A stretch of DNA of 64,000 nucleotides from Apostichopus japonicus (lineage: Eukaryota; Echinodermata; Holothuroidea; Aspidochirotida; Stichopodidae), in assembly GCF_037975245.1 (NCBI RefSeq), contig NC_092568.1, forward strand, positions 18,125,001-18,189,000, written 5' to 3'. A program made the translations under genes and the position numbers. The notes below the pieces were generated by a model. The model did not search any database. It was not told where the DNA came from and worked only from the letters and a program-made list of their open reading frames with translations. This document shows positions 27,873 through 41,300 of this stretch, piece by piece (position 1 is the first letter of the stretch; every line of letters begins with the position of its first letter).

Positions 27873-27948
27873 CATGATTTAACGGTTGCAATGTAGATAT
27901 CGGCTTTGCCACCGTATGGAATCACAACGTCGGTAACTGCGGTCCTCG
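27873..27948 (-). CDS. Candidate internal exon, minus strand
   Basis: After acceptor CACACCGCTAG, 24 codons read RTAVTDVVIPYGGKADIYIA and TVKS, then a GTAAAA donor. The incoming phase fits the donor of 30192-30244, giving one joined frame, but I found no matching next exon. Confidence 0.25.
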
Positions 27949-28549
27949 CTAGCGGTGTGTATACAATTTGTGTACACAATATGGGGACGCGAAATGTTAG
28001 TTTTCAAGAGTATGTTGCATGTGCTTGAAAACAAACAGACATATGACAAGTTAACTTGAAAGGTTTCGAGAGGAGGGCAATATAGGGGTTGCGGTATGGT
28101 TTATTGTTGAACATTTTGGCGTGAAAGTTTCAGTTAAAAAAATTAACATGGGAAGAAGACAAACCAAATTTTCAAATAAACTTTTCGTCCTCACCCCACC
28201 TCAACCCCCACCCCCACCCCCACACGGGCTCTCGAAAATTTGGCAGTAAGGATATATACAATCACAATTCACGACGCTAAGTTTCGCTTTCTTAAAACTG
28301 GCAACTCTGTCTGCACGTGAAACGTCTTTTTTTGGGGGGTGGGGGGTTGGGGATGGGGGCGGGGAATTTTGAAACTAATTTGGTCCGTCAGTTTCATCAT
28401 TCAATAAATGTCCATATTTATCTCACCACAAGGACGCAACTACCGGGGGAGGGAGGGAGGGAGGGAGGGGGCTTCAACCACCCCTGAAAATGGCTATCAT
28501 CCCTCTCTCCACTGACAGAGAGCACATGTATGTACATTGTACAATCTTC

Positions 28550-28740
28550 ACAACTGAAAATTCTTCAACGTTGTTTCAAAGTTGCAAAATATAGCACGAC
28601 ATTGCATTCAAGCACCCTCTATTTTTTACCAAAACTTCTTAACGGGAGGGGGGGGCATAATAGTTGACAATTCTTCAACATTTTAAAAACATGCAAAAAT
28701 CACCATAGTGCAACTAAGCACCCTCTACTTTTACCTAAAG
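28550..28740 (+). repeat. Two diverged copies of a ~100-bp dispersed repeat
   Basis: Both copies (28553-28630, 28665-28740) have attcttcaac, a middle with atagcac or accatag, and aagcaccctctatttttacc-like ends followed by a G run. A third copy lies at 41078-41165. Confidence 0.55.
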
Positions 28741-29159
28741 GGAGGAGGGGTGGGACGGGGGGGGGTGATCCCAAGGCCAACATAATATCTTACATATATA
28801 ACGAAAACGGTGGTTGCGTCCCGGAACCCCAGGGAGGAAAATGAATCAAGGTAAACCGTATAGTCACCCCCAACACCACCCCACTCATCCACAGATTGTC
28901 TTTTACCGACTTGGTCGGATGGTTCGAATGACCGGTCTGTCCAATAACATATTTTATTTTACAGAATTTATTCATTTATCTAAGAACGCGTAAATTCGTG
29001 ATTTGCTCCTTTCAGGTTCGCGGGGTCAACAAACGGCGCCGAATCAAGATAAATGAAGCCAAAGTATAACCTATTTAGTTGGAAACTTAATGAGGAATGT
29101 ATATAACCAATGTCCGTTGATTTGAGCACTGATGATATCACATGCCCAAGACCTCGAGG

Positions 29160-29340
29160 GGAATTAGGACATGTGACTTTGATTTGCTGGGAATTTGTCA
29201 CAAAGTTACCCACAATTTTCAACATAATCTTCTTGAACTGTCCGTACCAAAAATTCCAGCATTTGAATGTTTTTCTGTTTCAACAAACGGGCACTTTTTT
29301 TTTCTTTCAGTTTTTAAACAGCAAGGCACTTTGACATAAC
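29160..29340 (+). repeat. Dispersed repeat, copy 2 (partner at 23120-23350)
   Basis: Contains catgtgactttgatttg, cagcatttgaatgttt and aaggcactttgac in the same order as copy 1. No open frame is shared by both copies. Confidence 0.5.
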
Positions 29341-30191
29341 CAAAGGTAGCCTTTCATAAAACTGAGGGAGGAATACGTGCCCCCCATGTTCCGCCGTCCC
29401 TGGGGGTTAACATTAGGGGCCTACATTCACCATTTTTCAAGGGGGTGTAGATTGAATTCAAAACCGACTGAGTAGATTTTTTGAGACCGACTGTATTGAC
29501 TACCCGAGAAACGTTTCAAATATTACAAAACAAGAAACAAAAAGAGAGGAATAAAAAAGAAACAGCCTGCTGCAATACGTTCTATAATTGCAACTGTACA
29601 CTTTTGATTGGCTAGGAGTACAGAGGGTGGGGCGAAAATCCCGGAAGCCGCAGTATTTTAGAAGAACAAAAACATGTATACCACTATTTATTACGGTTTT
29701 TGTTTTCTGTTTCATCATCTTTTTTTTATTATTAATTTATACCTTCATGGGTGTAAGATCAGTTTTGAATTAAGCTCCAATTTGGAGACTGACTGTGGCA
29801 TCAATTTGAGAACGACTTTTGATTTTCAATGTGTGTGTGTATGGGGGGGGGGTAGTATATGATATCCAACCCCACACCGCCCCGTATGTTGGCCCCTGGA
29901 CAACTTGTTGACATTGACGAAAATGAACAGCTCGACGAACTAAGTTTGTGATGTTGCGTGATACAAGCAGAGTCTATTAACGGCGAACTGTTTATGAACT
30001 AAGAATCTTTTTCTATTCAAGCTAACGGGAAAATTACTACCGGTTGGTTTTATATGTTGTTGTTATCGTTTAAGAAAGCTTATTACAAATAAAGCACAAT
30101 CACGTGACGTGCGTACATGACTAAAAGGAAACAAAGAAAGCCAAGTAAGGAAAGAAAGGAAAAAGAGAAGAAAAATGCTATACGAACTTAC

Positions 30192-30244
30192 GTGTCAGTT
30201 GAACAGCTGTGATTGGCTGTTGACCGGGCGCCTCAAATTCGAAC
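30192..30244 (-). CDS. Candidate internal exon, minus strand
   Basis: Acceptor GTATTTTTCAG and consensus donor GTAAGT enclose 17 codons, FEFEAPGQQPITAVQLT. It could equally be a non-coding first exon, because a CCAAT motif lies within it. Confidence 0.28.
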
Positions 30245-31345
30245 CTGAAAAATACAACATACCATAAAACAGTCGTCTGTTTATTTATAAATGTCGAATA
30301 ATAACTTTCAATGATATTTCCCTCAAAGGGCAAATTATAACAACAACAAAAATAGAATCAAATCTGATTGACTGCGTAGGGAATATGCATATTCATAAAG
30401 AACAATGCCACAGTCTCATTTTTGACAGCCAATCATAGAGCGAAGATACAGTAACTATATCCCATCGGCGTATAATTTGTCGTTCGTAAAACCCAGGTAA
30501 TTCATTTTATGAGACTTTTATTGTCGCAATAAAGTGATATTTCTAAACAAATGATAAAAACTGGGATTATTTAACTCACGATTTTTTTCTTATTTCGCCA
30601 GTATATAGAGAAGGGGAACATAAAAATAGCAAAAGGCCTTGTAGATTATAAGTTATGCTTGTTACGAACGTAATCATTAAAATGACATCTTTAACGGCAA
30701 CATAAACGTAAACAAGGTACAACAAGACTGTCATGTTTAATGTAATGAATAGATATGTAATATCAGTCGGTGATTACGGAGGATAAATTTAAACACGTGT
30801 CTTGATATTGTGGCGCTCTTCGTAAATGTAATGAAAGATAAACCTATCATCACCCGACAGTTGGAGTTAGCAAAGGGAAAGAGAAAGAGAGGTGGAGATA
30901 GGGGGAGAGAAAAGAAGAATGTTCTAAAAGATCGGATCACGTATGTGATATTTGTTGGTGGCAGTCACGGTGTTAGAAACAAGCTTTGAGGTATTAATTT
31001 CTTAAATTACGCGTGTAAAGTAGATGCGAAGAAAGTACACAAAAGCTTAACGTTTAAGTGATATTGTACAAAAACCGGCAGTGTGCCGGCCTGCACAAGC
31101 GCTCGCCGCGTGTGGACTAATGTTAAGTTCAGAAGATATAAATCAACCATTGTTAACTTTTTAAATTTTAATTTCCCCCCTCCATCATTCATGTTTATTG
31201 AAATATAAATACTTTGCTTATTAAATAAGCAATACCTGCCTCTATAACATAACCTTCATTTTGTCACTTTGTCCAAGAAAATGAATATGGAGGAGAAAAA
31301 TACAATACAAAGGCTATTCAGAAGAGTTCATTTCTGTTGATAGTT

Positions 31346-31367
31346 TGACGTCACACATGTGACGTCA
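31346..31367. promoter_or_regulatory. Pair of perfect CRE sites
   Basis: TGACGTCA occurs twice (31346-31353 and 31360-31367) separated by six bases, the consensus for CREB/ATF dimers. The gene served is unknown. HLX exon 1 is 6.6 kb downstream. Confidence 0.45.
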
Positions 31368-32659
31368 CACATAGCAACGATCGGCAGCTTCTATCATATA
31401 TTACATGACTGTTAGGCTTGCATAGCTTGTAGACGAAACAGGCCGGTTCCGCTTAAGTCTCCTCAAACATTTCCTGTTGGTTGTTACTATCACAAAGGCC
31501 TGCCGAGAGTGGGGTCGGGAGACAGTGGGTCGGTTGCGGTCGGGAGACGGTGGGTCGGTGGGGCTACCGAGGATCAATTAAAGAAATTTGATGAAATAAG
31601 GTACAATGAATTATGTATTCTCTTTTCATAAAACACGACAGGAAAAATAAAGATTGCAGAAAGGAGGGGGGTTGACATAATTGTCCCTGGAACTTGACCT
31701 ACTGCTATGTGCTATACCTTTTTTCGGTAAGGGCAGAGGGATGGGGGTGTAGGAGGGGACGGATGACCGGGGAAAGAGGGTGGGCTATACGTATAAAATA
31801 ACTCCCTTATCCTCATGAAGTCACAGTATAGTAAGGCCATAATAATCTGCAATCGTATGATAGTTGACTATTAGAGCGATACTTTCTGAACCATTGAACT
31901 CAAATCCATTGCTTGCTTTATTTGGATCCTTAGACCTATCCTTAGACCTACTTCCACATAGTTAAATGGATAGGTTTATACGGGTATTTCTTATTCCTTT
32001 CAAATTTGGCGAAACCTATTTTGAAAATTTGCTACGTAATTATCAGTGTTATGCTTTACGTTATGCTTTTGCTTGTTATGCTTTTGTTAAGGAATGTTAA
32101 GCAATGTTATGATTTTTTTTTAATATAGTGCAAGATGTTCTCATATCCACGATATTCGGTAATAGGCTAATACTGCACTTGGTGAAATGCTGAAAATATG
32201 TCAAGATCATTAACTCTTTAAACTTTGCATCTTGTTTGTCACTTTATAGGGTTGTTGTCAACATTTGTAATAAAAACGAACCAGCATCAATATGAGGAAC
32301 AAGTTGGTATACGGTAACTATATAGGGACAAGGCCTACATCTCTATGTATCGGCGTTTCTTAACCAGTTGTACATCCACCCCCCCCCCCCTTTGAGGTGC
32401 GAGGCAGGATTTCAGGGGGTACGAAGCTATAGGCATAAACAACACATTTCCTGAAAGAGTAAGTTCATCCACCGTGCAGCCGGTAAAGGGGAGCGAGAAA
32501 TATGAAAAAACACTGCTAAATATACGCTAAATATACAGTAAAGCTATAACAAGGCCGTGATCGTTATTAAATATAAAGTTGAATCTTCTATGATGGAAAC
32601 GAATACAAATTAACGCAACAACTTGCTCTTCATTTCTGACTGAACGACACACTGCAAAA

Positions 32660-32698
32660 TTACGTCAGAGTGACGTAATATGTGTCACAGTGACGTAA
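32660..32698. promoter_or_regulatory. Cluster of bZIP-type half-palindromes
   Basis: TTACGTCA (32660-32667), TGACGTAA (32671-32678) and TGACGTAA (32691-32698), the last two exactly 20 bp apart. They match ATF or PAR-bZIP sites. Function is inferred only. Confidence 0.35.
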
Positions 32699-33059
32699 TA
32701 TCTGAAACCAGGATGATCCGAGGTGATTTATACTATATCTGTAGCCGCGCGGCATTTGCTTTGGTTGACAGTACATGTCCACATACCTGGAAGAAAGAAT
32801 GTCTACTGTAAAATGTAAAGCTCTCACAACAGGCATCCACGGTATGTTTTCATTTGTGCCTGCAATTTAATATCGGTGTCGTAAATTAAGCGCGCGCCAC
32901 ATCATTTGAAATTTCAACAACAAAACACACTTGAGTTAATTCAGTATATTGAGGTTACCAGTATATAAATGTATAGTATAAGGTGCATGATAACGCTTCG
33001 GTTTATGACGGAAAATAAATATAAATATAAATATGTTAACAAAGATTGCTTTAACTCTG

Positions 33060-33540
33060 TTACGTCGCGATTAATCGTTTGACCTGAACATGTGAAAATC
33101 ATAATTCTAATGCGTTACTATAGTTCGATGGAGCAGGATATGGAAAACCTTAGGTTGAATACCGTATATCGCGATTAAGCGATTGAACTGGACATTGGAA
33201 CACTTCTTTTTCGAAAATATATATTACGATAAATGGAAGGGCATGGATATGGAAACCCTTAACTTCAATGACGATTAATCGATGAGGTTGAACGATGACA
33301 GCCCCACATTCGAATACATCACAATAAATCGGGGGACATGATAATAGAAACCCTTATTTTCAATGATATCAATATTAATCGATGGGGTTGAACGTTGACA
33401 GCCCTTCATTCGAATACATCACGATAAATCGATGGAATGTGGGAAACGGAAACCCTTCATTTCAAGGATATGAAGATTAATCGATGGGGCTGAATATCGA
33501 AACCATTTGTTGATGACGTCACTGACCATCAGTTGAACCC
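33060..33540. repeat. Degenerate ~100-bp tandem repeat
   Basis: Blocks like cgaatacatcacgataaatc recur at 33212, 33311 and 33411, each followed by ggaaaccctt and attaatcgatgggg. Divergence is high. The array abuts the satellite on its right. Confidence 0.6.
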
Positions 33541-33599
33541 AATAGAAACAATCAATCGATTCCATCACAACCGTTGAGACTGGAAATGCTTATCACGAT

Positions 33600-35745
33600 T
33601 GTAGTACTCGAGTATGTGAGAAGAGATAACTATTACACGATTACGGTATATCGCGATAACTTGAAGAGTATCATAAGAAGAGATAACTCTAACATGATTA
33701 CGGTATATCGCGATAACTTGAAGAGTATGATAAGAAGAGATAACTATTACACGATTACGGTATATCGCGATAACTTGAAGAGTATCATAAGAAGAGATGA
33801 CTCTAACATGCATCGCGATAACTTGAAGAGTATCATAAGAAGAGATAACTCTAACATGATTACGGTATATCGCGATAACTTGAAGAGTATCATAAGAAGA
33901 GATAACTATTACACGATTACGGTATATCGCGATAACTTGAAGAGTATCATAAGAAGAGATAACTCTAACATGATTACGATATATCGCGATAACTTGAAGA
34001 GTATGATAAGAAGAGATAACTATTACACGATTACGGTATATCGCGATAACTTGAAGAGTATCATAAGAAGATATGACTCTAACATGCATCGCGATAACTT
34101 GAAGAGTATCATAAGAAGAGATAACTATTACACGATTACGGTATATCGCGATAACTTGAAGAGTATCATAAGAAGAGATAACTCTAACATGATTACGGTA
34201 TATCGCGATAACTTGAAGAGTATGATAAGAAGAGATAACTATTACACGATTACGGTATATCGCGATAACTTGAAGAGTATCATAAGAAGAGATGACTCTA
34301 ACATGCATCGCGATAACTTGAAGAGTATCATAAGAAGAGATAACTATTACACGATTACGGTATATCGCGATAACTTGAAGAGTATCATAAGAAGAGATAA
34401 CTCTAACATGATTACGGTATATCGCGATAACTTGAAGAGTATGATAAGAAGAGATAACTATTACACGATTACGGTATATCGCGATAACTTGAAGAGTATC
34501 ATAAGAAGAGATGACTCTAACATGCATCGCGATAACTTGAAGAGTATCATAAGAAGAGATAACTCTAACATGATTACGGTATATCGCGATAACTTGAAGA
34601 GTATCATAAGAAGAGATAACTATTACACGATTACGGTATATCGCGATAACTTGAAGAGTATCATAAGAAGAGATAACTCTAACATGATTACGATATATCG
34701 CGATAACTTGAAGAGTATGATAAGAAGAGATAACTATTACACGATTACGGTATATCGCGATAACTTGAAGAGTATCATAAGAAGATATGACTCTAACATG
34801 CATCGCGATAACTTGAAGAGTATCATAAGAAGAGATAACTATTACACGATTACGGTATATCGCGATAACTTGAAGAGTATCATAAGAAGAGATAACTCTA
34901 ACATGATTACGGTATATCGCGATAACTTGAAGAGTATCATAAGAAGAGATAACTATTACACGATTACGGTATATCGCGATAACTTGAAGAGTATCATAAG
35001 AAGAGATGACTCTAACATGCATCGCGATAACTTGAAGAGTATCATAAGAAGAGATAACTATTACACGATTACGGTATATCGCGATAACTTGAAGAGTATC
35101 ATAAGAAGAGATAACTCTAACATGATTACGGTATATCGCGATAACTTGAAGAGTATCATAAGAAGAGATAACTATTACACGATTACGGTATATCGCGATA
35201 ACTTGAAGAGTATCATAAGAAGAGATGACTCTAACATGCATCGCGATAACTTGAAGAGTATCATAAGAAGAGATAACTATTACACGATTACGGTATATCG
35301 CGATAACTTGAAGAGTATCATAAGAAGAGATAACTCTAACATGATTACGATATATCGCGATAACTTGAAGAGTATCATAAGAAGAGATAACTCTAACATG
35401 ATTACGATATATCGCGATAACTTGAAGAGTATCATAAGAAGAGATAACTATTACACGATTACGGTATATCGCGATAACTTGAAGAGTATCATAAGAAGAG
35501 ATAACTCTAACATGATTACGATATATCGCGATAACTTGAAGAGTATCATAAGAAGAGATAACTATTACACGATTACGGTATATCGCGATAACTTGAAGAG
35601 TATCATAAGAAGAGAAAACTCTAACATGATTACGATATATCGCGATAACTTGAAGAGTATCATAAGAAGAGATAACTATTACACGATTACGGTATATCGC
35701 GATAACTTGAAGAGTATCATAAGAAGAGATGACTCTAACATGCAT
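33600..35745. repeat. 2.1-kb satellite, 57/48-bp units in a 219-bp higher-order repeat
   Basis: Units contain the palindrome TATCGCGATA, then acttgaagagtatcataag. Three 57-bp forms and one 48-bp form make a 219-bp block. The short form's aacatgcatc recurs at 33805, 34081, 34300, 34519, 34795, 35014, 35233 and 35737, with spacings of 276, 219, 219, 276, 219, 219 and 504, all equal to 219 plus multiples of 57. Because every unit is a multiple of three, frames of over 720 codons stay open on both strands. I read these as repeat artefacts. Confidence 0.92.
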
Positions 35746-35751
35746 CATTGA

Positions 35752-37965
35752 ATAGTATCATTATGAACCTTCAATGGAAATTAAATACGCCAAGTTTCCG
35801 ATATCACAGAAACAGAAGAAAGAAAGCTGTATAACATGACTAAAGAAAGATGGCGTCCTAATTTTTTACTACAGGACACAGGTCGAAACAATTTCACACC
35901 TGAATCATTGTTAAATCCAATAATGTGTAATAATATCACTTATTGTCCATTGTGTCCTATAATACGCTGTTGTTTGTTCGGTGAACTTTGCACTCGTTTA
36001 TTTCCCTTCTCTTCTGTTCTTCCACTTATAGTGAATTCCTGAAATCAGGCCGAGAAATTTTCTTCTGAATAGAAAAAAAAAAAAAAAATCCCGTGTAATC
36101 AATATCTACTGACCTGTACTGACCGAGATGACCTTGTTCGCTAACTTCGACACCCCTATATAGCCTATCCTTTTTTTTTTATTAAATCTTGTATTATAAC
36201 CTTTCATTGTGGTTTACATGCCAACCCGATTCGAAAAAAACACAATAGACAAAAAAAAACCAGAAAGAAAGAAGGCAAAATTACAACATCATTGGCGTCA
36301 TCCACTTGAAAGCCCAAACAAAATGATGGTACTTTTCCTATATTTCTCTTCATCTTGTGAATGTAATTGATCCGTCCGTTCCTATCGAATATGACGTAAC
36401 GTATTCCAACCCGTCAATGGCACGCCGACTTGTAGAATTTCGCCAATCATAGCTTAGGAAAAGCCAACAGCGCTTCAAGCCACGTCGGATTTACACATGT
36501 GATACTGTGTGCTGTTTGCAAGCCGCGCGGCGGGCTCGTTTAAACTTGAATTATGGGCGGGATGAATTGAAGGGGGTGTCCCAAAGAAAGAAAAAAAAAA
36601 ACGGCCTATAGCCTATACCGAGCTCTGTTTTTTTATTATTATTATTTTCTCGTTCACAGAGTCGAGAAAGCGAACATGGTGATCACGAATTGTTTCCAAG
36701 CAGTGACGAGTGCACAGTGTGAAGTTACCACAATTTGCTATTTGACAATCGGAATTTCTTCTCTGTAAATGGTATCGACTTTGTTTTGCTTCTGATGAGG
36801 AACTTCATTGCAGTTAACTTTTTTTTTACATAGCAAGTTGTAATAATACCTGGTTATAATTTTCAATTATATTAGTGTAGTGAACATGAATAATTAAGTT
36901 ATCGTACGAGCGTTTTGTGTTGTCGTAAGTAGAGCCTTTTTTACAAGCTTTCAAAAATGTTCATGAAGCTGGAAATCCGCTTTATTCTTTGCTGTTCTTT
37001 GTAACCGTTTCAGCTAAAGAAATTCGCGTTTCTTTTTGGACCATGTTGACATAATCGAACGCATTTGCAGTAATTGCAAGGAAAATTACAGAAGTAAAAT
37101 ATTTTACCGCCCTTAATTAAAAACGATAAATATTGATAGGGATATTTCTCCTGAAAATTTTCAAACATAAAAGAGTCGACTTATTGGAAGTTAGCGCACA
37201 AAATCGTCAATTTTTTGTTGTTGATTTTAACACAATTTAAGGGAAAGAAAAAAAAGGATTGAAACAAAATTAGAGCAAGCTTGACTTTACTTTAAAAAGT
37301 TTTGACATAAAAATCGCGAATAAATTGGATCGCAGAAAGCTTTATTTAAATAAAATCTTGAATTTAATTGACCACATAAGTTTTCGTTCTGCAAGCCGAA
37401 CTTATGGAACTTGTCACGGAAGCTGTTAAAATTGAGTGATTTTTTCCTGTTTTGTTAACACACTTTTACTAAAAGTATTTTTTTTTAATTGATATAAAAT
37501 TAATATGGTGCAAAACAAGCGACTAAATAGATATCGGTCATTGTATTCAGAAAGACAAGTTTTGGTTTTTCGATTACACGTTTATATCGGTTTTGGACTT
37601 TAATAGACAACTCCTTTAATCTGTATTATTTTTACTACGTCATAGTAACGTACTACTTTGTGACTATTCTTGCTAACTCTTTTTGGTCCCATTTTGTGTT
37701 TCGTAACTTACTTAAAAAGGAGCTATTTTCCGTTGTCGAAAATGCAATTCAAAAGGAATCTTGAGCAGTACTAACTGCCATACTAGAAATTTTGTCTTCA
37801 CCTTCTTCCGTCTAAAATTAAAACAAACTTTTATCAAGTACGAAGTTTCTTAGGTAGGTTGTGTCGGAAACTCTTCACGTTAGATATACTTAAAGCGAGG
37901 ATCCAAATACTTCAAGCGATACCGATACTAAAAAAATAATAGAATACGACGCATTCTTTTCAAAG
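35752..37965. other. Upstream region of HLX
   Basis: AT-rich, with a CpG-dense patch near 36515-36560 (ccgcgcggcgggctcg) that may mark a promoter. No TATA box is placed with confidence and no coding sequence is seen. A 5' UTR or upstream coding exon of HLX may lie here. Confidence 0.35.
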
Positions 37966-38314
37966 ATGGAAATTTCATATCCATACCACGTGGAAGTAAA
38001 CCCTTCAATTCGCGGAAGGGTTCACGAGGGGGCGAACCCTCCACCCCTTCTCACGCCTTATCCAAGAGCTGCCGCCCTCTCCCTGCAGCCTTGTCTTACC
38101 CTTCAGCGAGGATGGAGAAGCGCTCTAGAGGATAGAGGATGGATACATAGTCCCCTGGCTTTATCTCTTGGACCCTACGGGTGCAAAAAGCTCACGGTAG
38201 CCATCGACGAGGGGCTTGAGAGGTCCAAACACGAAGGAGAACAGAAACTTAAATTTGGGGTCGAAAGTATACTTTCCTCCGAATTTGGAAACCAGAAGAG
38301 AAAATTTCTGAGTG
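37966..38314 (+). CDS. HLX: HLX exon 1 with Eh1 motif
   Basis: ATG at 37966 (caaagATGg) and 116 codons plus one base before a perfect GTAAGT donor. An alternative is that a strong acceptor, CCGCCCTCTCCCTGCAG, makes the exon start at 38089 in the same frame, with the true start upstream. The Eh1 motif is retained either way. Confidence 0.78.
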
Positions 38315-41300
38315 GTAAGTTTGAATTTAATTAATATTAATAGTTTACCAGCCTGAACAACATAGTGTACAATTTAATAGGGTAATATTTCTTTTCATTT
38401 AAAAACTTAGTTTTAGAAATAAGAGATGTTATGTTGTAAATAATGTTATTCGTAAAAGTTTTCTACTTACATCTTAAATAGGCGTGCACACCAAAACAAA
38501 AACACAAACAACATCAAATTTAGTTACTGATGGTGAGAGAAACCATCGTGTCGAAATAATGATAAATCATGAGCATTTAAATAAAAATAATAAACATTAC
38601 GAAACATATTTTAATATAATATCGCTACCATACACGTATAAGTATAAGAAAACGTGAATCTTCGTTTTACATTTTAAAATTATTTTTTTTACTTTTGTTG
38701 CGCACCTACTAGTTTCACCCCATCTAATAGAACAATTTTTTTAATTTTTTTTTATTAAGATCCATTTCTATACTCACTCATGAAGGATAACAAAAATAAC
38801 TGAGTGAGCAGTGTTGGCCGAGGTTACATTCGGTGAGAAGCCCCGTGCATGCACATTGTCGGTGGCAACATTATTTCATTATTCATTATCGTTATGCTCA
38901 TATTATACATACATGACATGTATATAAACCTATACCCAGAAAGCCACGTACTTTGATTTTTTCACTGACCGACGGTCTTTCATTAAGATTTATTTGTGTC
39001 ATGTACAGCCCCCACGAAGTTATGGTACATAGACGGTGTCATGCATAGTTATGGTATATAGACGGTAAAATAATCGAAGTAAATTAGTAACTGTAATGGT
39101 GTGCTTATAGATATTCGAATGCTGATTTTCTACTACACAAACATATGATTCTAAGTACTAAAAAATAAAACAAAATATAATATGTTAAATACGACCGATG
39201 AAGTGATGGGAATTAATTTGGCAAAGATTTGCGAATAATCATATAAAATACATGAAATTTATAAGACACAATCTTATTTGGGGGGTGGGGGGTATAATAG
39301 ATTAAATAATTATAGCTATGCCTATTTGACCTCTTAGATAAATCGAAGGCTATATGATAAGTATATATCTGTGAATATCACGCATGGCTTCGTTAGAATC
39401 GCGCAAAAATTACACCCAAATGCAACCAAAATACAAGCGTGAAAATATACTTCATACAAATTTGCTTCGAGAGAGACAATAGACTTCAGTTGGCAGTGAT
39501 GAAAGTACGGGGTTATACTGTTGAGATTAATTTAGAAAGTTTTGAAATCCTTACGCGTTATAGAGAGTTATCGTTTTCCAACATTGTGGTTTCGCGGACA
39601 GGTGCACTTTTAAATGCTTTCCATTGCGAAAAAAAAGGAACTTTGCTTCGTTCTTCTTGTCATTGAACAGGTTACAAAGATTAAAAGAAACTAACTAAAA
39701 AAAATTACAAATTATAAACTCCCGGGAAGATATAATATTTACAACTAACAGCATAAACAAATATACGGACGGACACATGCACGATATACACACACACATG
39801 TCTATCTATATACACAAATTTAATGGTTTTTAATTGAGTGGAGAATGAAATATCTGTGGGTTCGTTTTTTGATTATATATAGGTATCCAAGAAAATTTAT
39901 TGGTTTTTGTGGGACTTGTGGTGAACCGAACACCAACGACAAACATGTACAACGTGTAGTTTTTAACACGTTTGACTCCTTGAAGAGTTGACAGTAACCG
40001 GTAAAGCCGGTGAGAGACGTAAAAAGGATTAAAATGAGCATTTAAATGAGTTTTAGACTAGCGAGGGAAAAAAATCCAGTAAATCAAAAGGAGGAGAAAG
40101 AAGTGTACTCTTCAAAAAACAAAAAAAAAACAACTTTCTTTCATGAACAATGCCACGACGAATATTCCTCTGTTTTTACTGAAAATGTTCTTGATGGCAA
40201 CAGAATTAAAGTTTCCCCGAATCGACTTTTCATCCACAATTTAAATAAAAGTCTTCCAAGGTATATGATGATAAAGATCGACGAAGGTAGGTTTTCTATA
40301 GACGAACCTTGATAACATTAAAATATCACCAAACTTCATGATTTGATTGTCAACTTCGGCAATCCGCGGCCTCACTTTATTTTGTACCCTATCTATAAAT
40401 ATTTAATTAAATGATGTACACTTACAAATGTTAACTATTTCCACTGGGAAAATATTATGAAACAAGAATAAGACGAAAAAGTAAACGGGTAATGTAATAA
40501 CTCCACTTTGAAAGAGATTTTTCGTTCAAAATCCTCTTATCCCTCCCCACCACCCCCCCCCCCCCTTTTCAAATCTCCATCCCTCTCTGAACAAAATGGC
40601 ACCTGTCCCTATTCGATATTGTTCTGTTGCAGTTAATAGGTTATTTTTTATATTGTTTTCGGCCCATTATTGTCCAGATCGAGCAGAAATCTATATGTTT
40701 ACAGAATTTCTTTCTTTTTTTTTTGGAAAAATTATAGACGAATGGATGTTAACTATGAATTCAAATGGCTATATCGTAATTAGCCAGTCAGTGCATGGTG
40801 CATCTGTCTTGTAATCTTGATCAAGTATATATATATAGACCGAATAATACCAAAGTGTAAAGACAACAGGGCAAACTTGGAGACCCAGGGAGAGAGAGCA
40901 CCACGGGCGCAACCACGTATACCTCTAGGGGAATTTAGCCCTCCCCAAGGCCAAACTCGAGAGGGCTCAGCCCCACCCCACCCCCACTAGGAGACAGAAC
41001 GTGACGGTACATAAAATCCTATAGTTTAAAAAACATAAAATGTATTACATTTTTATGTGCGATTACAACCTAACCAGTAGAAAATTCTTCAACAATGTTT
41101 AAAAAGTAACAAACTATAGCACCGTTTGGAATCTTAGCACCCTCCATTTTACTGGGTGGGGTGGGTGGGGCCAAATCTGGATTACACAACCCCCATTCCC
41201 ACCTTAGTACAAAATTGGTGATTGTGCCCATGCCAGTGTAAAGCACCCCTACGTGATCCACAATTATTGGTTCATCAATTTCTTTACACCTGAGAAAACT

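Noticed and set aside
33600-35745. CRISPR-like array
   Set aside because: The repeats are directly tandem, with no unique spacers and no cas genes, and the DNA is eukaryotic.
33565-35751. Open frames of 725 and 727 codons on opposite strands
   Set aside because: They lie in the 57/48-bp satellite. Unit lengths divisible by three and stop-free units explain both, and there is no promoter, splice signal or known domain.
37966-38088. The first 41 codons of HLX exon 1 as certain coding sequence
   Set aside because: A strong acceptor at 38088 makes this part doubtful. I kept the ATG at 37966 as the working start but do not claim it firmly.
39440-39665. A third copy of the repeat at 23.1 and 29.2 kb
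   Set aside because: Only a few short words such as ttccattgcga are shared, which is too little to call homology.
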